64,000 bases of DNA, taken from positions 7,009,904 through 7,073,903 of the forward strand of contig JASFXZ010000018.1 in the NCBI GenBank assembly GCA_032209605.1, read 5' to 3'. Of the stretch, positions 27,501-36,581 are shown one piece after another (the stretch's first letter is position 1; every line of letters starts with the position of its first letter). This stretch comes from Mactromeris polynyma. Lineage: Eukaryota > Mollusca > Bivalvia > Venerida > Mactridae. The notes beneath the pieces were generated by a model, which saw only the letters and a program-made list of their open reading frames with translations, was not told where the DNA came from and made no database searches. Made by a program: the position numbers and the translations under genes.

Positions 27501-30500
27501 ATTTCTTCCGGATCTTCTATACAATTTGTGGTGTAATCTGGTTCCCATCCGTTCACAACTCTATGCATGGCTGGTTTGTTACAAATGAATGCCACCTCGG
27601 GCTCAAACTTGTTCAAGTTAGGGTCGGCATGGGCTGCAAGAGCCTGCAAAATATAACACAAACTTGCATGAGAAACATTCCTTCAATTATAAATGATATC
27701 ATATTTTTGTCATCATGGGCATTCCACAATAAAATGTAATGAGGTTTTTAATATGCAAATTTTAAGTATCAATGAAATTAACCCCCCCCCCCTCTGGAGG
27801 AAAGATTTTTAAAAGTTTTTGGGGAAGTATGGCGGGTCCTTTTGATAGGAGAAATTTGCATCATGAATCACCAAATTTTGTTATTTATAAGGCTAAAATT
27901 TTAATAATTTTACTGAAGGGGAATTTTCTTTCTAAATCATATATATATGTACTTTTTTTCTTCGGGGAATGGGGCCCAATATAGGCCCCAAATTTGCCAT
28001 ACAAAGGCCTGAATGATGTGAATAGTTCAAGTGTAAAAGGTAAAATATCATTCATCATGCCCAACTTAACGAAAGTGAGGAGACAATATACATGGGCGAA
28101 AGCTATTCCATATACATATAACAAGAGAAACAGATACACTTAAGTTTCATTTTCGTCTATAAATTTTTAAACAGCTCATATCACCTAAACCAGTAACAAC
28201 TTGCACTGGGATATCTAATTATTGGTAAGGACCTGAGTTATTTTCAGGACAGGACAGCATTATGCTAAACACTAATCAACTGATCAATGTAACTCATTTA
28301 TAAGCTGTCCATGCAATTTCATGAGTCATACCAATTAATATACTAATTAAGTAGCAAGCGGTTTTCAGCTGTTGGAATATTGTATTGAATCAAACCTTCA
28401 GTTCTCCCAGATAATTTCATGCCTATATATCAGTAATTACCACATAACAACAAAGTGCAAAATTTGCACTGAAAATATGTGTGGCATGGAGATAATGTAG
28501 ATACAAATTATGTTAATGAGGTGGAAAACTGCATGAATGTTAACAGAAAGTGTATCCGTCAGTCAACATTTATAAGATTTACCATATACTGCAAGTGAAA
28601 TCAAATACAATTATATGGATATATCAAGGCATCAGGGGTTCTATTTGAATTCCGAAGACCCGCATTTTGACCCTCAGGATTCTGGCTGAAGGATCAATTT
28701 TTCTCTAAATTATAGGTGAATTATAGCTATAAAAAAGTAAACTCCAGTAAATAAATTATCAAAATGACGCTTGAGATTCAGCACCCAGCGGAACCCCTGT
28801 GCACTGAATATCGATCGATCAAATGTATACACTAATCTTATTTGTAGATGAAATCTTATGAAATCAACTGTTATTTGAAAAGTATAATATACAACTGACA
28901 GAAATACCAGACATTGTAACAAATAAATTTCAATGCAGATATAATCTGAGCTTAAGAAGGTTAATATAATACTTGCACTAAATCAGAATGAAATTTATAG
29001 ACAGGAGAGGTCAAAATGTAACTGTGTTGGTAAGTTGAGCCTTTTTGACTGTATTGCAGTTATAATTGTAAAAGTCAGATGACCAATTAGAACACAATTA
29101 TGCCTCACCTGAGATTCAAATATATGACCTCTAGATTGGTAGTCAACTGTTCTTTCAACTAAGCTTACATTTAAATTTCAACCATGCAGCAAAATCATTT
29201 AACACCTTAAAAGTAACACAAAGAAAAACTGGGACAATGAACAAATAAAGTTTATCATAAAAAAAACCTTATGTTTTAATGACATTCCTATGTAACTATA
29301 AGTCTAAGCATTAAATGAGTGGGCATCAGACGATGTATTACGAAGAAAGCCGCAGATGATTCATCTTGCATTTGTGGGTGCAGTATCGACGACACAGTTA
29401 AAATTGATCAACCCGAGTGTCATAAATTATTGATAGAGACAAGACAACAAGTGCATTTACTGGTTTGCAATGTTTATACAGAAGTATCCACATACAGGGA
29501 GTGTGTTATAATTCTGCCACTAGAACCTGGTACAAGTTGCTACTCAAAATGTTAATTTACACCAGGGACATTTGACCATGTTAAGCTTCATAATGTTCAA
29601 TTTATATGCACAATCTATTTGTACACTATACATTGTTAAGAACAATGTTAATGTAATAAAAAATCTACCTTATTAGAACTGTGAAACATAATTGTTCAAC
29701 AGTCGTATTATGATGGATAGCACTCCGTGACATTAACTACATCAGTACATGTTTTTAAAACATTGTTGAAATCTAGCGAAGCACAACAGATAAACTAGTG
29801 GTAGTTTTTTATGAAAGTTGTGGGAAAATGACTGAAATGATAGGTGTGGGATATATACAAAGTAGGTGTTACAGTATTACAATGACCCACCATGGGGGGA
29901 CTGACTGAATGACAAAATCCTTAGGAACAAATAAACACATCCCACCGAACAAAATAGCTAGTAAATTGATCAACAGAAAGTCCAAAATCTTTTTGAAGAA
30001 AAGTTCAAAACTGGTCAACAAGAACAGTTTATGAGTGTCTGATAAATCAAATTACCATTTAATTACTTCATTGTTGTCGATATCTCAGACAAAAATGTTT
30101 ACTTTAAGAGTCAGATATTGATGACAAACAATAAGTTATAACATAAGTATTTTTCCCAACCATACAACATTTTGATACATACAAATTACGATGTATATGT
30201 CATACAATCCATTAGAGACGTAATTTACAAACATCTATTATAAAATTCTGACATGCATACAAACTCTATTTGAACAGGCCAATTATAGCTACAAACAGTA
30301 ATTCTTTTATCATAATTGCTTAATATAGTCGGAACGAAATGTTTATATGTATACATACTATACAAGATTTATTTACTGATGGACATCCATCTGAATTATT
30401 TGATTAAAAGTAGATTATAGAAGAGCTGAAGGATGTCTGGTTTGTTAAATGGAATCAGGCCTTTTTCTGTGCATTTTGGGAAAAAGACTTTAGATAAATT

Positions 30501-33500
30501 AGGGAAAACTTCACTTGCTTCAACTCCAATTTTGGGAATTTTTATAGTTAAAGGTATACTGCTCATTTTTTGTTCATTTGTTTAATTAACCAAACATGTA
30601 AAATATATTTCCTATGGTTAAAACATCACTAACCATGCATTTATAAAGAATGAACTCATACTGTATGAATCCATATTTGTTGAAGAAAGATGTTTGTACA
30701 TCATAAAACTTAAAAAAACTTCCAGTTTTTTAACAATCAGGCTATTTTACCGGTTTTGACTGTAAGTAATTGGATAAAAAAAAGATTTTTTCAATTGGTT
30801 TTACATTGCAATGGCTCTTATTAGAGATGTTTTAGCTAATGTAACAACAGTACTGGATAAAACCAATTCAAACATTTTATGTTCAGATGAGCCAGATACA
30901 GGTTTTTCATATCTAAACTTTATATAAACAAGTATTCTAATCTACATTTCTTATGTCAACTGTCAAAAAGACAAACAAAATGGCCACAAACAAATTTTAT
31001 GACACAAGGGACAATAATGGCCAGAGTTATTCAAAGAGCTTCAAGATAGACACTGTCACTCCAGTAGGTGTTTCTGATTGGGATTTTTTTCTGATTGGAA
31101 AAAAACATATATAAAAAAAATATTTGGCTTTGAGAATGGGTCAGATAGTCTGGGAACTATAGAAGAAGGCCTGGGAATGGACTATGAACATGGAGAGTGG
31201 ACCACACAAACACAATACAAAATGATACTAAAGTAGTCCTTACCATGTAACTATACATAATGGGGTGAATTACTACGGGACCTTTTGTCACAATGAGAAC
31301 ACACTATTTGACATTAGAAAAAGCAATCAGATTCAGAGAAGACAATTTGTACAAATGGGAACAGTAAGTAAGCAGTAATAGCAATCTGTTCAACACTGTC
31401 ACAGCATGCTGAACAAGTCTAACATAGCCAATTTGGCCTCCAGGACAAAAATAAATGATGTTGCAATAGTCATTTTGACTGAGGCATGCACCTTCTATTT
31501 GCTAAATGTAGAGACAGCCTGTGGACATAATGTTCTGACATATATATAATATGTTATTTACACTTCAAACTTTCAGTGAATGCAGCATCCAGTTACCACA
31601 ATGGAGAACATAGTTGTTTACTGCCCCAGTAACAACAGTATAGATTACAACTTTCTACATCACTACAGAAACACAATACACAATTAACCGTAGCATAGAC
31701 AGGTTTATAGTCCCCACATGGTTTATAATCTCAAGAAAATACCCTCCCAATTTAATTCAGTTTATGATTGTAACATGATAGCCCTAGATGGCTAAATGAG
31801 CATTACCAAATGTACTAAATTTCTTACAACCAACAGGAAAAACACCCATAATCCTACTACATTGTACTAGGTTGGTGCATATATGAGCTTTCTCCAAATG
31901 ATCACTGGTTATGTGTGCAATGACTGGCCTTGCAGGGATATGGAATGCAAAATTGAAATGTTAGGAAAGAGATAAAAGGAAATAATTTGACATGCATGTC
32001 ACAACTCTGAATGTACTTTTATAATGCAATATCCTGAAGTATGCAGAACAAGTGGCTTGACAGAAATAAGGCTCATAATTCCTTTTTTGTTAAAATATGG
32101 TCTGACAAACAATGTTCTTTTGAAAAGCTTCCTATAATGTACATTACACAGGAGATAAACCACCACACAAATACTTTCAAAATGTTATGCATAGTAAATC
32201 ACTAAATGCCTCACCAACATAAATACCAGTTACCACAGCATTCTGGTTCAGTAGTTTATCAAATTTAGCCAAGCATGACCACTTAAAACCACAATGAATA
32301 ATTAAAATACAAATTTCTTGACTCGACCAAATCAATATTAAAACACCCACCACAGTTGTCATACAACAAGTACAACTCACATAGACCTGACTATACCTAC
32401 ATGTACAACATACACACCTAGAACCCCTTAGGACATGTTGGCGGTAGGAAACATTTTTCATTTTACTTAGCTGCTATCATCATACAAATAATATTAGAAA
32501 AGGCAAGTGGAAAGTAAACAAATGACTAGTGACAGGGTTAATGACACACCCAACTTTTACTTCAGTAACACACAGATACAATGTAATGCATAATTATGCA
32601 GGAGTACATGTAGTACTAGTAATTGAAATGCATAATTTGTAATGGCCAGAAAAGCAAATAATATAATGATCCTTGTCATTATGATAATCATATTCTTACT
32701 ATGTTTTTTTCATGAATCTATAATCTTTTATCTAAGGTTTTGGCCTCTTCGGAACACTGTCTTGATTTGGTATGCAAAACTTATTACCATGATTTTTAAA
32801 ACCTAATACGTTTACCACTGAAGTCCTCTATGCCATATTTCTTATCAAAATGTAACCTATATCCTGAAGTTTTTATGGAATAGAATGAAAAAATGCCCAT
32901 TTATACTTAAAGAATAGCACAGTCATTTCAAAGAAATAAATAAGAAATATCACTACATTGTCTTCCGTGAAAATATGGTTTGTCTGACTTAAAATGTAGC
33001 CACATTATTGCAAACAGAGTGGGGAGAGAAATGTGACTTATAACTTACACCATACATGTATCAACTATCATAGTTAAGTGTACATATATCTGTAAAACCA
33101 ATTACATTATCTACAATGCAGAATATTATATTATGTAACAAATAGGATAATGGGGATCAGGATAACCATGAATACAATAAGAAACAGGAACAACAAATCA
33201 GTGAAGTCACACATATTTATCACAGATGCCTGTATTACATTGAACAGGATTACTGGATAGAATTACCGGACTGGGATTATCTGATTAAGACACAATAAAA
33301 GTAGCACACATATCACCAGGTGCTGTAAACATTGCATGCTCTCAGACCAAAATTACAAGTCTTTGTTTGCCCTTCACAGACCCTACAGCCTAGATTTTAG
33401 AGGCTGGTAGGTAGGTAAGAAAAATATTTTATTTTATTGTGGAAATTTTAATTGAACACATAGTTGTATGGCAGAATTGAAGTGTTTTGACCTCTTTATA

Positions 33501-34963
33501 TGAATTATTATATGTTGTGCTAGTATATATATTAATTACTATATATGATATAATTTATAGTAGCTATCTTCTCTGAAGTTGTTCTACAAACTTAACCACA
33601 CCATAGTACTTGCCTTTTCATTGTGCACATATACTATTTAAGTGCTAGATACGGGAGTCCCAAGTCTTTATAAAGTGAATGCGATACCAAAATAAAAGAA
33701 TCTTGATCCGAATTTTGCAATAAAATATCTTGAGTCAGCAGCCAAATCTCGGTGTGGTACTGGTAGGTAAAAGGCAAACAAACTGAATTTTAATTAGGCA
33801 CCAAGCTTTGAAGTTATCACAATTCATTGAATGAAGAGGATTTGTTTTCATTCTTGTTTCATTCAAGATAATTAGATATGCCTAGAGTATGGCAGAATAA
33901 AAATTAGGTGCAAAAATTAAAATGTCTTAATTTGGCAAAACATGTCAAATTCAGTGAAATAAAAATAATTTCTTTGGCAAGGATGTCATTACTTATCAAA
34001 TAATATTAGGTTAAAAACTTATTTAAATACATTGAGTTCATCATATGTATAATGTAATGTCACAGAATTTTTAATTGCACAAATTTAATATTCTAAAATA
34101 GGAACCGATTCTTTCAACTTCAAGTAACATCGTTTTCACTAGACTAATTATGCTTTTTAGACTCCCATTTTTCGTCTGGGACTCCTGTTTCTGGCATTAT
34201 TTCTCTGTAATTGCATTGATGGACTGCAACTTTTCCAAAAGCATGGCTTCAGACTCCTGTTTTCAAATCCTATGGAGAACCGAGTTATTTGTAATTAATT
34301 TGGTGCACAAGCTAATCATATATACCACTCATGTCACTGTAAAGGAATGTTTTCCTTGTAACTTAAAAATCTAAATTCTTATGACTCAATAATTTCCCTG
34401 TCCAGATGAATTTTCAGGGACTTTTTAATTCAAGGAAAATGATTAACATAAGACTTCGAATAAAATTGCGACATTTCCTAAACTAAAGGTAATAAAACAG
34501 AAGATTTTGTTCATGCTTAAGGGTTTCAACATGACAAAACCATCGCAAGCCCTAGACATTAATGCATAACACAGAAGAAACTATCGAAAGAATGTAAAAA
34601 ATGCGGGGAATTTAATAATTCCATAACTTAAGTCTTATCAACTCTGATGCCAATACTTCTTGTTTCTATGTGATGAAGGTCCATCAATGAGTGTTTACAG
34701 AGCTAATTGTTTAAGAAATGAATTAATTTCTTTAAGATTTTTTTCTATTCAACCATTGACCAGCTATCCTCAGCTCACCGTTATAATCGGAAACACGAGA
34801 CTAACGGCAACGGAGTCGGAAAAGATCGGCTAAGAATTAGAAGGCTAACACATGCAATGAAACAACGCAGAAACGAATAAAATATTACCTCCATATATGC
34901 CAATCCCATCTCGATACATAAGACAAGCGCAAGAACTAACACTGGACCGCTTTTTGGCCCCAT
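293..34963 (-). CDS. APP: Amyloid precursor protein (APP/APPL) family gene, 5' part, 8 exons visible
   Basis: This gene encodes a type I membrane glycoprotein of the APP family, whose members act in cell adhesion, neuronal growth and regulated shedding. Exons in transcription order are 34963-34889, 27643-27482, 21031-20899, 20309-20097, 11238-11051, 3228-3133, 2164-2006 and 521-293. Together they give 418 residues plus one base. All junctions are GT-AG and the phases (0,0,1,1,0,0,0,1) agree throughout. Residues 1-22 or so are a signal peptide. Residues 26-123 are the growth-factor-like domain and 124-194 the copper-binding subdomain with all six cysteines. Residues 195-225 are a short acidic linker, and 226-418 are most of the helical E2 domain. 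No Kunitz exon was found. Transmembrane, Abeta-equivalent and cytoplasmic exons must lie left of position 1. The copper ligands and the heparin-loop cysteines are missing (see findings). Extra small exons between 11238 and 20097 cannot be excluded. Family assignment is secure; orthology to APP versus APLP/APPL naming is conventional. Confidence 0.93.
522..2005. other. APP intron 7
   Basis: This intron holds one copy of a dispersed element (about 652-1006) that recurs at about 30549-30902, and a poly-G tract at about 1968-1982. Nothing else was recognised. Confidence 0.7.
652..1006 (+). repeat. Dispersed 350-bp element, copy 1
   Basis: From TAAAGGTATACT to GTGCCAGATACA this stretch is almost identical to about 30548-30903. 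The second copy sits inside another transposon, so the unit moves as a block. There is no convincing protein; a chance open frame of 85 codons (900-1157) runs past the element's end. Confidence 0.75.
2006..2164 (-). CDS. APP: APP exon 7: E2 helical segment
   Basis: The exon gives 53 residues (290-342), RFQRRYRAFEEEGKSEKKQ onward and then LVALHQQKVQAMFNRKK, aligning with human QQLVETHMARVEAMLNDRR. Acceptor TTCTTCAG, donor GTATTA, phase 0 at both ends. A 15-base poly-G tract lies 23 bp past the donor. Confidence 0.9.
3133..3228 (-). CDS. APP: APP exon 6: E2 helical segment
   Basis: The exon gives 32 residues (258-289), MMKEWQEAREDVAEMRKSD onward, matching human [20 protein letters not shown]. 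Acceptor TTTTTCAG, donor GTAAAA, phase 0 at both ends. It is part of the first E2 coiled-coil subdomain. Confidence 0.9.
4899..5078. mobile_element. TA-flanked MITE, family 2 (GACC-TCGTTCAT ends), copy 1
   Basis: The ends CAGTTGGACCGC...GGTCTGACTG are imperfect inverted repeats and are flanked on both sides by TA (4897-4898, 5079-5080). The length is 180 bp and there is no coding capacity. CAGT...ACTG ends with TA target duplication are typical of Tc1/mariner/pogo-type non-autonomous elements. Related copies are at 10197 and 39849. Confidence 0.8.
5102..5166 (-). repeat. tRNA-derived SINE fragment
   Basis: Read on the minus strand it resembles a tRNA: an A-box-like TGGCTCAGGGACTAATGGG is followed by a B-box-like GGGTTTGAACC. 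It lacks a foldable complete cloverleaf, so it is a degenerate SINE head rather than a tRNA gene. Confidence 0.5.
6211..6254. mobile_element. MITE family 1 end (partial)
   Basis: The string GGGTGGTCTTACTATTGAGG followed by TTTTACTG and TA matches the right end of the MITEs at 45655, 56600 and 59453. The left part is not recognisable, so this is a truncated or eroded copy. Confidence 0.6.
6918..7207 (+). repeat. 380-bp pyrimidine-rich dispersed repeat, copy 1 (shortened)
   Basis: It starts GACAGTTCCAAGGCTGTAA, shares the block GGCCATTCCTTGC..CCTCCTCA, and ends with CATTCCCTGTAACAACTTA. It shares this order of blocks with 16297-16675 and 18440-18822, all in the same orientation. The middle C-rich part is missing here. 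No coding sequence and no terminal inverted repeats were seen. Confidence 0.7.
8233..8410 (+). mobile_element. AGGGGTTCC-ended element, copy 1
   Basis: A diverged copy: GGGATTCCACCAGGTGCTGA at the left, then ATAGCCAAATTACCTA, GGAAATTCCAGGGGCCAAAG, and TGGAATCTCT at the right. See the better preserved copy at 20365 for the family description. Confidence 0.75.
9635..9837 (-). mobile_element. AGGGGTTCC-ended element, copy 2
   Basis: Reverse orientation: AGGGGTTCCATTTGAC at the left, CACATTTTGACCCTCAGGAT inside, and TTGTGGAACACCT at the right. It carries a local TAATTC triplication (about 9778-9796). Confidence 0.85.
10197..10360. mobile_element. TA-flanked MITE, family 2, copy 2
   Basis: It begins CAGTCCGACCTCGTTCAT after TA and ends AAATAAACGAGGTTTGACAA then TACTG. 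The interior GATACCAAGTATTTGGATGG is shared (inverted) with the copy at 4899. Confidence 0.75.
11051..11238 (-). CDS. APP: APP exon 5: acidic linker and start of E2
   Basis: The exon adds 63 residues (195-257) between acceptor ATTTTCAG and donor GTTTGT. The first 30 are Thr/Ser/Glu/Asp-rich (SENEDSDEKLDD) and form an acidic linker much shorter than in human APP. The part YLRGYDMDR..NEHVKFKAAERS aligns with the start of E2 (human NEHAHFQKAKERL). The phase-1 entry fits exon 4 directly; an additional 1-1 cassette exon could exist in the 8.9-kb intron upstream. Confidence 0.9.
13853..14034 (+). mobile_element. AGGGGTTCC-ended element, copy 3
   Basis: AGAGGTTCCAATAGGTGCTG at the left and CAAATGGAACCCCT at the right, with the internal block TTCCAGGGGCCAAAGGGTCA. 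No coding capacity. Confidence 0.85.
16297..16675 (+). repeat. 380-bp pyrimidine-rich dispersed repeat, copy 2
   Basis: It starts GACAGTTCCAAGCCGTAAAT, has a C-tract at about 16411-16423, then GGCCAGACCATTCCTTGCAC and CTGTAACAACTTAATCTCTC at the end. Colinear with the copy at 18440. Confidence 0.8.
18440..18822 (+). repeat. 380-bp pyrimidine-rich dispersed repeat, copy 3
   Basis: It starts GACAGTTCCAAGACTGTAAA, shares GTTCCCCTTTCCCCATGTGC with copy 2, and has the C-tract at the same relative place (about 18553-18563). It ends GGCATTCCCTGTTAATCTTA. Short open frames here on both strands are low-complexity artefacts. Confidence 0.8.
20097..20309 (-). CDS. APP: APP exon 4: copper-binding subdomain of E1
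   Basis: The exon codes for 71 residues (124-194). It opens VGDFESEALLVP (human VGEFVSDALLVP) and closes DRFRGVEYVCCPK (human DKFRGVEFVCCP). Cysteines 138, 149, 163, 179, 191 and 192 match the six human cysteines. The human ligands H147, H151 and Y168 correspond to P152, V156 and S173; only the Met (M175) remains. One exon here covers what vertebrates split into exons 4 and 5. Donor GTATGG, phase 1. Confidence 0.93.
20310..20898. other. APP intron 3
   Basis: A 589-bp intron almost one third of which is the AGGGGTTCC element at 20365-20560. The element lies 55 bp from the exon 4 acceptor. Confidence 0.75.
20365..20560 (+). mobile_element. AGGGGTTCC-ended element, copy 4 (well preserved)
   Basis: The left end is AGGGGTTCCACAAGGTGCTG and the right end GGGTCAAATGGAACCCCT, so the outer 9-10 bases form an inverted repeat. 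Conserved interior blocks are TTGACCCTTCAGCCAGAATC, GGTCAAAATGTG and GGAAATTCCAGGGGTCAAAG. It is about 196 bp long with no ORF. Direct target duplications are not clear, so the transposon class is undetermined. Confidence 0.88.
20899..21031 (-). CDS. APP: APP exon 3: second half of growth-factor-like domain
   Basis: The exon gives 44 residues (80-123) plus one base, starting LYPDHDIKNVIE (compare human VYPELQITNVVE) and ending RVTPFKCF (compare FVIPYRCL). The acceptor is CTTTTCAG and the donor GTAAGT. The human basic loop NWCKRGRKQCK is replaced by DWPKFDGPEPDK, with no cysteine and net acidic charge. The length of 133 nt is close to the vertebrate exon (about 130 nt), so this is not a deletion artefact. 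Confidence 0.92.
22535..22954. mobile_element. CAGGCCTTTTTCT-ended DNA element, copy 1 (uninterrupted)
   Basis: The left end CAGGCCTTTTTCTGTCTAT and the right end ACTATAGAAAAAGGCCTG form an inverted repeat of about 15 bases. The element is 420 bp, has internal GGGAAAAAGACCCTAGATAA and TTGGGAATGGGTCAGATAGT blocks, and has no ORF. It matches 30456-31173, except that the latter contains an extra 350-bp block. Confidence 0.85.
24509..25886. mobile_element. 1.38-kb non-autonomous DNA transposon with CAGGGCT inverted ends
   Basis: The ends CAGGGCTCGCGCTGGC and (reverse complement of the right end) CAGGGCTAGCGCTGGC match at 15 of 16 bases. AGGCTT stands directly outside both ends (24503-24508 and 25887-25892), a 6-bp target-site-like duplication. 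A segment at about 24606-24705 (ACCGTTGGCGAATG...GGTTCTCAATGTCTGTG) recurs at about 25150-25245, an internal duplication. No transposase frame is present. CAGGG ends suggest a hAT-like origin, but the duplication is not the usual 8 bp. Confidence 0.85.
26567..27116 (+). repeat. 40-bp minisatellite, about 13.7 copies
   Basis: The unit is CATCTACTACCAAATCATGT followed by TTCCATTCAGTATCACATAT. Variants are TCATG/TCCTG and ATTCAGTATC/ATACAGGATC. Because 40 is not a multiple of three and the unit has no stop on this strand, three overlapping open frames of 181-234 codons arise; none is a gene. Confidence 0.97.
27224..27391 (-). mobile_element. AGGGGTTCC-ended element, copy 5
   Basis: Reverse orientation and diverged: AGGGGTTACATTTGACCCTA at the left and ACTGGAATCCCT at the right. 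It ends 91 bp from the APP exon 2 donor. Confidence 0.75.
27482..27643 (-). CDS. APP: APP exon 2: first half of growth-factor-like domain
   Basis: Acceptor TTTTGCAG and donor GTAAGC flank 54 residues (26-79). The cysteines at 46, 66 and 77 align with human C38, C62 and C73. The motif CIEDPEEILEYCKK matches the human CIDTKEGILQYCQE block. Both ends are phase 0, as in vertebrate exon 2. Confidence 0.92.
28634..28798 (-). mobile_element. AGGGGTTCC-ended element, copy 6
   Basis: AGGGGTTCTATTTGAATTCC at the left, CATTTTGACCCTCAGGATTC inside, and AGCGGAACCCCT at the right. Same family as 20365, inverted. Confidence 0.85.
29104..29165 (-). repeat. tRNA-like SINE fragment
   Basis: On the minus strand, AGCTTAGTTGAAAGAACAGT resembles an A-box region, and the B-box-like TTTGAATCTC lies 30 bases further on. 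Too degenerate to be a tRNA gene. Confidence 0.4.
30456..31173. mobile_element. CAGGCCTTTTTCT-ended DNA element, copy 2, interrupted
   Basis: Same ends as 22535 (CAGGCCTTTTTCTGTGCAT; right end AGAAGAAGGCCTG). GGAAT stands directly outside both ends (30451-30455, 31174-31178), consistent with a 5-bp target duplication. It is split internally by the 350-bp element at about 30549-30902. Confidence 0.85.
30549..30902 (+). mobile_element. 350-bp element, copy 2, nested in another transposon
   Basis: Near-identical to 652-1006. In the uninterrupted host copy ATAGTTAAA is followed by AGAACAGGCTTTACATATC (about 22656-22684). Here ATAGTTAAA is followed by the insert and then ACAGGTTTTTCATATC, so the junctions are defined to within a few bases. 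Confidence 0.82.
34889..34963 (-). CDS. APP: APP exon 1: start codon and signal peptide
   Basis: The ATG is at 34963-34961 and the exon gives 25 residues. It begins MGPKSG, continues with a hydrophobic run (VLVLALVLCIEMGLA), and ends at ATG GAG before donor GTAATA. The frame is open a few codons further upstream, but only from a GTG, so this ATG is chosen. The exon ends in phase 0, as human APP exon 1 does. A long intron (34888-27644) follows. Confidence 0.85.
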
Positions 34964-36421
34964 GATTTCCACAATATTTCGCGAAATTTAGCAAAGTCCT
35001 TCTGTCACTAAATGATCAACATTGAAAATGGCGACGTGACGTCATGTCTCATTATGTGAGAGTAGTCGATATGTTACGCGTAATCTGATTGGCTCATAGA
35101 AAATCAGACCAGAATAGAAAAAATACTTATTAAAGGACCAAAAATGACAAAAAAACATGAAAAGATGGTTTGGAACAGTATATGATTTACAAAATGTACC
35201 ACTGATAGCCAATTTAAGGTTGCATTATATTTCCTAAAAATAATTAGTCATTAATAACTCTGAAGGAGTTTAACCCTCGACCAACCAGAGCCCTCCTTTT
35301 ATTGTAAAATCGCCTACTTAACATAAACATTAGAAGCATCCCGGATGACAGATTGTATATACATGAGTTGCCATATGTCAGATTTCTCCTAAACAAAATG
35401 GTAAATATTTTTGTTGCGATGCCTTGTCAGGTGATGAAAACCTGATTTATGGGTGTAAAATATTAAATTCAAATGTTCCTAATTCAGATTACACTAATGT
35501 TTACTTAGTTTGTGCATTTATCGGTAGTTCCATCAGGCTGATTTTGTACTGAAAGTTGGATGGTGAGATGCTCAGCCTCATATCTGCAACAGGTGTCAGT
35601 AAAATTAAACGAATTAATCATTATGCAATTGTTGCATATTTCTCTCATGATGCCACTAGTGTTTGCCTCCATAGAAGTGTGGAATAGTGGGAAAAAATTG
35701 AATATCTTTCTCTTATGTTGGTAAATGTATCCCCATTTGACTGTTCATGAATGTTTGTCTTATTTCAATTGAAATTTATCATTTGTATTTTGCATTTATT
35801 GGCCGGGGTATGGAAGTAATGAACCCTGGAAACCCATTTTATTTCACTGTCCAATACATTTTTGAATGAACAGAATTAGGTTGCGTATTGCGTTTTTATG
35901 ATCAAGAATCAAAGGTTACAAACTCAGTTGAATAAAAGCCAGCAGTGGTTCATTCGACATACTCATTCAGATTCAGACCTTAAATCCGAACTAGTTCATT
36001 ACATTGTGTTTCACCTTCTTATTAACATGTGCATAACATTGTAGAAAAATGACTCCTTTTTGAACAAAGATAATCTTGCTCACTGGTCTAAATGGTTAGT
36101 GATTTTAAGTTATTGCAGAGGCTGAAAACCACAAATGGACAGCATTTTAATATGTAAAATATTGCGAGGGACTGCTGAACATACAGCATCCTTTTAAATA
36201 TGTTCCAATATAGATGTTTGACAGTATACCAGTATGCTCACAAATCAAAAGTTCTCACCAAGGTAAGCTTATTTTGGTGTATATTCATTGACTTAGTGGG
36301 AGCAACTCATTTTGGTGATCATTCAAATATTCTCAGTTAGGACAGGTTAGGGCATGGTTTGAACAATTAAAATTGATCTATTGTAGAGAATATAAGCTGA
36401 TAAAAACAGAAAGTTGGCAGA
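34964..36421. promoter_or_regulatory. Divergent intergenic region between APP and SLC17 genes
   Basis: 1,458 bp separate the two start codons, which point away from each other, so both promoters should lie here. The sequence 34964-35060 holds a YY1-like AAAATGGCG and a perfect CRE. No TATA box stands out for either gene. 35100-36400 is AT-rich without repeats I recognise. The 5' UTR boundaries cannot be set from sequence alone. Confidence 0.55.
35037..35044. promoter_or_regulatory. CRE palindrome TGACGTCA upstream of APP
   Basis: A perfect 8-bp CREB/ATF palindrome, 74 bp upstream of the APP ATG, within GGCGACGTGACGTCATGTC. A YY1-like AAAATGGCG (35025-35033) is adjacent. The position fits a core promoter; function is inferred. 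Confidence 0.5.
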
Positions 36422-36581
36422 ATGTCTGACCAGGAGCCGGTGATTGGCAGCTCCGCAGAACGGCACAAGTTTGAGCCAGCAGAGGAGAAACATCAACTGC
36501 TGAATAAGCAAACTTACATGAATATGATGTGCAGGATCCCAAAACGTTACATTGTTGGTATCATGGCCTTCTTTGGATTCT
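36422..36581 (+). CDS. SLC17A5: SLC17 exon 1: cytoplasmic N-terminus
   Basis: The exon encodes [10 protein letters not shown], the dileucine motif EEKHQLL and the start of TM1 ([11 protein letters not shown]), 53 residues plus one base. The ATG (AGAATGT) is the first in frame and gives a terminus of the length expected for sialin. Donor GTAAGT. Confidence 0.92.

Larger units (their letters stand above)
27644..34888. other. APP intron 1
   Basis: A 7.2-kb intron, the usual place for regulatory DNA in this family, though nothing specific was recognised. It holds an AGGGGTTCC copy (28634-28798), a SINE-like fragment (about 29104-29165) and the nested element pair at 30456-31173. The stretch 31180-34880 shows no repeat or exon I can support. 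Confidence 0.65.

Noticed and set aside
27473..27661. APP exon 2 starting at its own ATG (MCYILQ...)
   Set aside because: The upstream bases are intron: acceptor TTTTGCAG lies before GCT CTT GCA, and phase 0 joins exon 1 exactly.
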